From Bacteroidales bacterium (GTDB taxonomy: Bacteria > Bacteroidota > Bacteroidia > Bacteroidales > UBA932), in assembly GCA_017455065.1 (NCBI GenBank), contig JAFTBU010000043.1, positions 1 through 34,436 on the forward strand: 34,436 nucleotides of DNA. Reading direction: 5' to 3'. Positions 32,485 through 34,436 of this stretch are shown here, piece after piece. Every line of letters starts with the position of its first letter. Within the stretch, counting starts at the first letter, position 1. Position numbers and translations under genes: made by a program. The notes under the pieces are model-generated. The model was not told the origin of the DNA, made no database searches, and saw only the letters and a program-made list of their open reading frames with translations.

Positions 32485-32540
32485 CCGCCCAGTTAGCAAT
32501 AACGAAACGCTGGAGGACCGCACCTGGTATAGAAGTATCT

Positions 32541-32571
32541 TTTGTCTATCGGAATTTTTTCGGTATCTTTA
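32541..32571 (+). promoter_or_regulatory. Putative Bacteroidota promoter, both boxes
   Basis: TTTG (32541-32544) and TATCTTTA (32564-32571) are separated by 19 bp, the usual -33/-7 spacing for this phylum. The -7 box differs from TAnnTTTG at the last base. It lies about 50 bp before the ATG at 32623. It is the most complete promoter match in the window. Confidence 0.6.
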
Positions 32572-32622
32572 CATCAAACAGGCGCCTATTTACAACTATT
32601 CATACATTTATTTCCTTGTTTT

Positions 32623-32943
32623 ATGAGAATTAACAACCCCGATGGCTCCGTGATTTTTTCTATGGATCTTACTGATAAAGTTAATGATCTCACTAAGAAG
32701 ATTGTATTTGACCAGTATGCGCAAAGAGTCGCTTACTATCAGCGTATAGTCAAACCGTCACTATCTGAGAATATGGCCAAAGGCATACTTGAACTATGTG
32801 CGGCACAGATTTATAACCCAGATGCGACAAATGACGAAATGGATGAATTTGCGGTGAAAACTGCAGATAAATGGGGTGTTGATGCTGACGAATTGGTTTC
32901 TGAATATTTTGATTTTTTTGAATACTCTCATGAAGAATTGTAA
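32623..32943 (+). CDS. Small acidic uncharacterised protein (106 aa)
   Basis: I do not recognise it. The start at MRINNPDGS is placed just downstream of a good promoter; a frame extension to 32542 would overlap that promoter. The product is acidic and helical, ending DELVSEYFDFFEYSHEEL. There is no signal peptide, membrane segment or known catalytic motif. Acidic helical small proteins near restriction loci sometimes act as DNA mimics, but nothing here proves it. Confidence 0.6.
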   Translation: MRINNPDGSVIFSMDLTDKVNDLTKKIVFDQYAQRVAYYQRIVKPSLSENMAKGILELCAAQIYNPDATNDEMDEFAVKTADKWGVDADELVSEYFDFFEYSHEEL

Positions 32944-33002
32944 ACAGGTTTATATCAATAATTTATATCGAACAAAATAGCCTGATACTAATATCAATCT
33001 GC

Positions 33003-33296
33003 AGTGACGAGGGTTACCAGACCGCGATGGCTATCAGCGAAGTGCTCCAACAGCACATGCTGCGTGTCATCAAAGAACTTCCCTCCTCAACCTCGAAGGT
33101 CGCAACTGGCCAGGCCAAGGAGCTACTGCTGTTGAAGGCATCCTGGGACGCTCTCCCCGAAGAATTCGAAGCGAAGGACTTCAAGGCCATAGCCCAGGAG
33201 GTTGGCCTGTCTATTCCAACTGCCGAGCGTTATATCCGGCAGTGGGTAGACACCCGGCTTGACAAAGTCTCTCGAGGTCAATACCGAATGCGGTAG
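33003..33296 (+). pseudogene. Probable C-terminal remnant of a DUF3987-type protein
   Basis: Protein-like sequence begins upstream of the ATG at 33027: SDEGYQTAMAISEVLQQHMLRVIKELP reads on without a natural start. A winged-helix-like end follows (FKAIAQEVGLSIPTAERYIRQWVD, LDKVSRGQYRM). Tails of this kind close DUF3987 primase/helicase-like proteins carried on Bacteroidota mobile elements, so I read it as a truncated remnant. It could instead be a genuine 89-residue helix-turn-helix protein starting at 33027. Its GC-rich codons contrast with the AT-rich genes on both sides. A terminator follows. Confidence 0.5.
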
Positions 33297-33314
33297 TTTC
33301 AATACTCTGTCATT

Positions 33315-33348
33315 ACGCCCTGATCCCTCGATGAGTCAGGGCGTTTTG
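33315..33348 (+). terminator. Rho-independent terminator
   Basis: ACGCCCTGA (33315-33323) and TCAGGGCGT (33336-33344) form a perfect 9-bp stem with a 12-nt loop, followed by TTTTGTCT. It closes transcription from the left just ahead of the controller-protein operator. Confidence 0.8.
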
Positions 33349-33355
33349 TCTATTG

Positions 33356-33402
33356 CTCTACCTTTAGAGTGTAGAATACTAAAGGTAGAGTTCGTAAATT
33401 TG
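33356..33402 (+). promoter_or_regulatory. Operator-promoter of the controller/nuclease pair
   Basis: CTCTACCTTTAG (33356-33367) and CTAAAGGTAGAG (33379-33390) form a perfect 12-bp inverted repeat with an 11-bp spacer. It sits 4 bp upstream of TAAATTTG (33395-33402), a full TAnnTTTG -7 box, so the operator covers the -33 region. This fits autorepression or activation by the XRE protein encoded 8 bp downstream. Confidence 0.75.
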
Positions 33403-33410
33403 CATATCCA

Positions 33411-33665
33411 ATGAAAAGCAAAATAGACATTCAATTCGGGGCACGAATTGCGGAGTTGCGCAAGCAACTTAATATATCGCAGGAAGAACTCGCTGAGCGC
33501 TGCGGTGTACATAGAACGTATATTGGATCAATTGAACGTGGTGAGAAATCTCCTACTCTAAATACGATTGAAAAGTTTGCACGGGGATTAAATGTAAGCC
33601 TGCTTGAATTATTTAGCTTCACATTATCGGAATCAAATAGCAACTCTATAGATGAAAGAGAATGA
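33411..33665 (+). CDS. XRE-family helix-turn-helix protein, probable restriction controller (C) protein
   Basis: This encodes an 84-residue protein. The HTH runs ISQEELAERCGVHRTYIGSIERGEKSPTLNTIEKFARGLNVSLLELF, very close to the controller proteins of type II restriction-modification systems, which dimerise on palindromic C-boxes before their own promoter. Here a perfect inverted repeat lies just upstream. The gene overlaps the nuclease start by 14 bp, so both are expressed together. AT-rich codon use differs from the metabolic genes and points to transfer. Confidence 0.85.
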   Translation: MKSKIDIQFGARIAELRKQLNISQEELAERCGVHRTYIGSIERGEKSPTLNTIEKFARGLNVSLLELFSFTLSESNSNSIDERE

Positions 33666-34350
33666 TATTCTTTCAGAAGCGACTCGCTCAATTGAACAAC
33701 TGAAAGATCAAATAGTTGATGTCATAGAAGTAAAGCAACCTACTTCTCTGCTGTATGCTCTTCAACTCACCAAGATTGTATCAAAACTTTCACCTCTTCT
33801 TGGTAATCTGTTTGAGTTCCGGATTGTTGATACGTTGAATAACAATCTGCACGAGTCCACAGGACAATGGGTTCGTCAAGACCCAGGTTTCCCTGACGCT
33901 CGTTTTTTCAGTGAAGATATATCGGCCAATGTTGGCGTTGAGATAAAAGCCTGGTTTCCTTTCGCGACAGAAATCACAGGTCGATTTCGTGATAGTGAGG
34001 ATATATTTACTGGTAATTATATTAACGTGGCGATTGTTGCTTGGCTGCCGGAATTTGTATTCTGGGGTAAACCAGTGATAATCAAGACACTTATTGTATC
34101 TGGAAGTAGTGTCGCCAAGGCCAGGGATTCGCATTATCATAATCCTCCTCATTATATCGTTATAGAGCCAGAGGACACAACAGATCGGTCCGCGAATCTA
34201 CAACAGACAAATACTGGAGGCTATGTCTTTCAAGACCAAGATACGGTTAATAAACATCTCTATGAACAAGCACTTGCAGACGTAGATGCTTTGGGATGTA
34301 AATTGCCACCGAAAAGTGAACAGTTTTGCCAACGAAAGTTGAACAGTTAG
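33652..34350 (+). CDS. PD-(D/E)XK restriction endonuclease, C-terminally truncated
   Basis: The native part is 215 residues (to 34296). The last 17 codons appear to be read from an insertion sequence end. A nuclease core is visible: FPDARFF with Asp82, then VGVEIKAWF with Glu97 and Lys99, and Glu55 in an upstream helix. This is the PD-(D/E)XK arrangement of type II restriction enzymes. Overlap with the controller gene supports this. No methyltransferase is in the window; it may lie beyond the right edge or be lost. Whether the shortened protein is active is unknown. The cut site is not predictable. Confidence 0.7.
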   Translation: MKENDILSEATRSIEQLKDQIVDVIEVKQPTSLLYALQLTKIVSKLSPLLGNLFEFRIVDTLNNNLHESTGQWVRQDPGFPDARFFSEDISANVGVEIKAWFPFATEITGRFRDSEDIFTGNYINVAIVAWLPEFVFWGKPVIIKTLIVSGSSVAKARDSHYHNPPHYIVIEPEDTTDRSANLQQTNTGGYVFQDQDTVNKHLYEQALADVDALGCKLPPKSEQFCQRKLNS

Positions 34351-34436
34351 AGATCGTCTGCAAAGGTATTCATTTTTCTGGTTTTTGCTTCATTTTTCGT
34401 TCATTCATCCATTTTTCCGTGGCCTTGATTCTGTAA
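34297..34436 (+). mobile_element. Left end of a probable IS21-family insertion (partial)
   Basis: A terminus starting TGTAAATTG is followed by two imperfect 20-bp direct repeats, CCACCGAAAAGTGAACAGTT (34306-34325) and CCAACGAAAGTTGAACAGTT (34329-34348), 17 of 20 identical. Three CATTTTTC copies follow at 34371, 34391 and 34410, about 20 bp apart. Multiple terminal repeats behind a 5'-TG are typical of IS21-type ends. The expected istA/istB genes would lie beyond the window. The boundary falls exactly at the codon where the nuclease reading frame turns un-protein-like. Confidence 0.6.

Overview
The window looks like a chromosomal segment of a GC-rich member of the Bacteroidota, probably order Bacteroidales from a gut or rumen setting. 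The reasons are a SusC/SusD pair, GH29 fucosidases and a CE15-type esterase, DUF4369/TlpA-type and SusD-type lipoproteins, a membrane-anchored LytTR regulator, and repeated TAnnTTTG -7 promoter boxes in front of genes that often lack a Shine-Dalgarno sequence. Genus was not determined.

Layout. 1-709 has no convincing gene. It holds a seven-copy tandem array (period 52-53 bp, two small hairpins per unit) bracketed by two inverted copies of a 34-bp palindromic element. 710-2692 (+) encodes an SGNH hydrolase and a two-domain VOC protein. 2684-9763 (-) holds a LytTR regulator downstream of a compact aromatic-amino-acid operon. That operon reads TlpA-like lipoprotein, pheA, aroC, tyrA, DAHP synthase, aroB, with abutting or ATGA-overlapping genes. 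It covers the first two steps of the shikimate pathway, chorismate formation, and the branches to phenylalanine and tyrosine. 9816-11096 (-) encodes a sugar-isomerase-like protein.

11154-20086 (+) is one translationally coupled eight-gene unit: aroK, split transketolase N and C halves, a second fucose-isomerase-superfamily protein, a cysteine-desulfurase-family PLP enzyme, an unrecognised 95-residue protein, a cytoplasmic GH31 glycosidase and an SSS sodium symporter. My reading is that a small alpha-glycoside is imported intact, cleaved by GH31 inside the cell, isomerised, and cut by transketolase. No sugar kinase is visible. The substrate is unknown, and this is the best candidate in the window for an undescribed pathway.

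20073-29873 is a polysaccharide utilisation locus: a lipoprotein fusing a mutarotase-like domain to GH29, SusD, SusC, and, divergently, a secreted GH29-CE15 fusion. A strong terminator separates susD from the first fucosidase.

29874-31440 is a probable REPtron: a RAYT (REP-associated tyrosine transposase) gene flanked by two 151-bp direct copies of a complex palindromic element whose second hairpin has its loop in opposite orientation in the two copies. From about 31.4 kb the sequence becomes more AT-rich and mosaic. It contains a frameshifted small membrane protein, three small uncharacterised genes, a probable remnant of a DUF3987-type protein, and a controller-protein/PD-(D/E)XK nuclease pair behind a perfect 12-bp inverted-repeat operator. 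The nuclease is cut short at 34296/34297 by what looks like the left end of an IS21-family insertion that runs out of the window.
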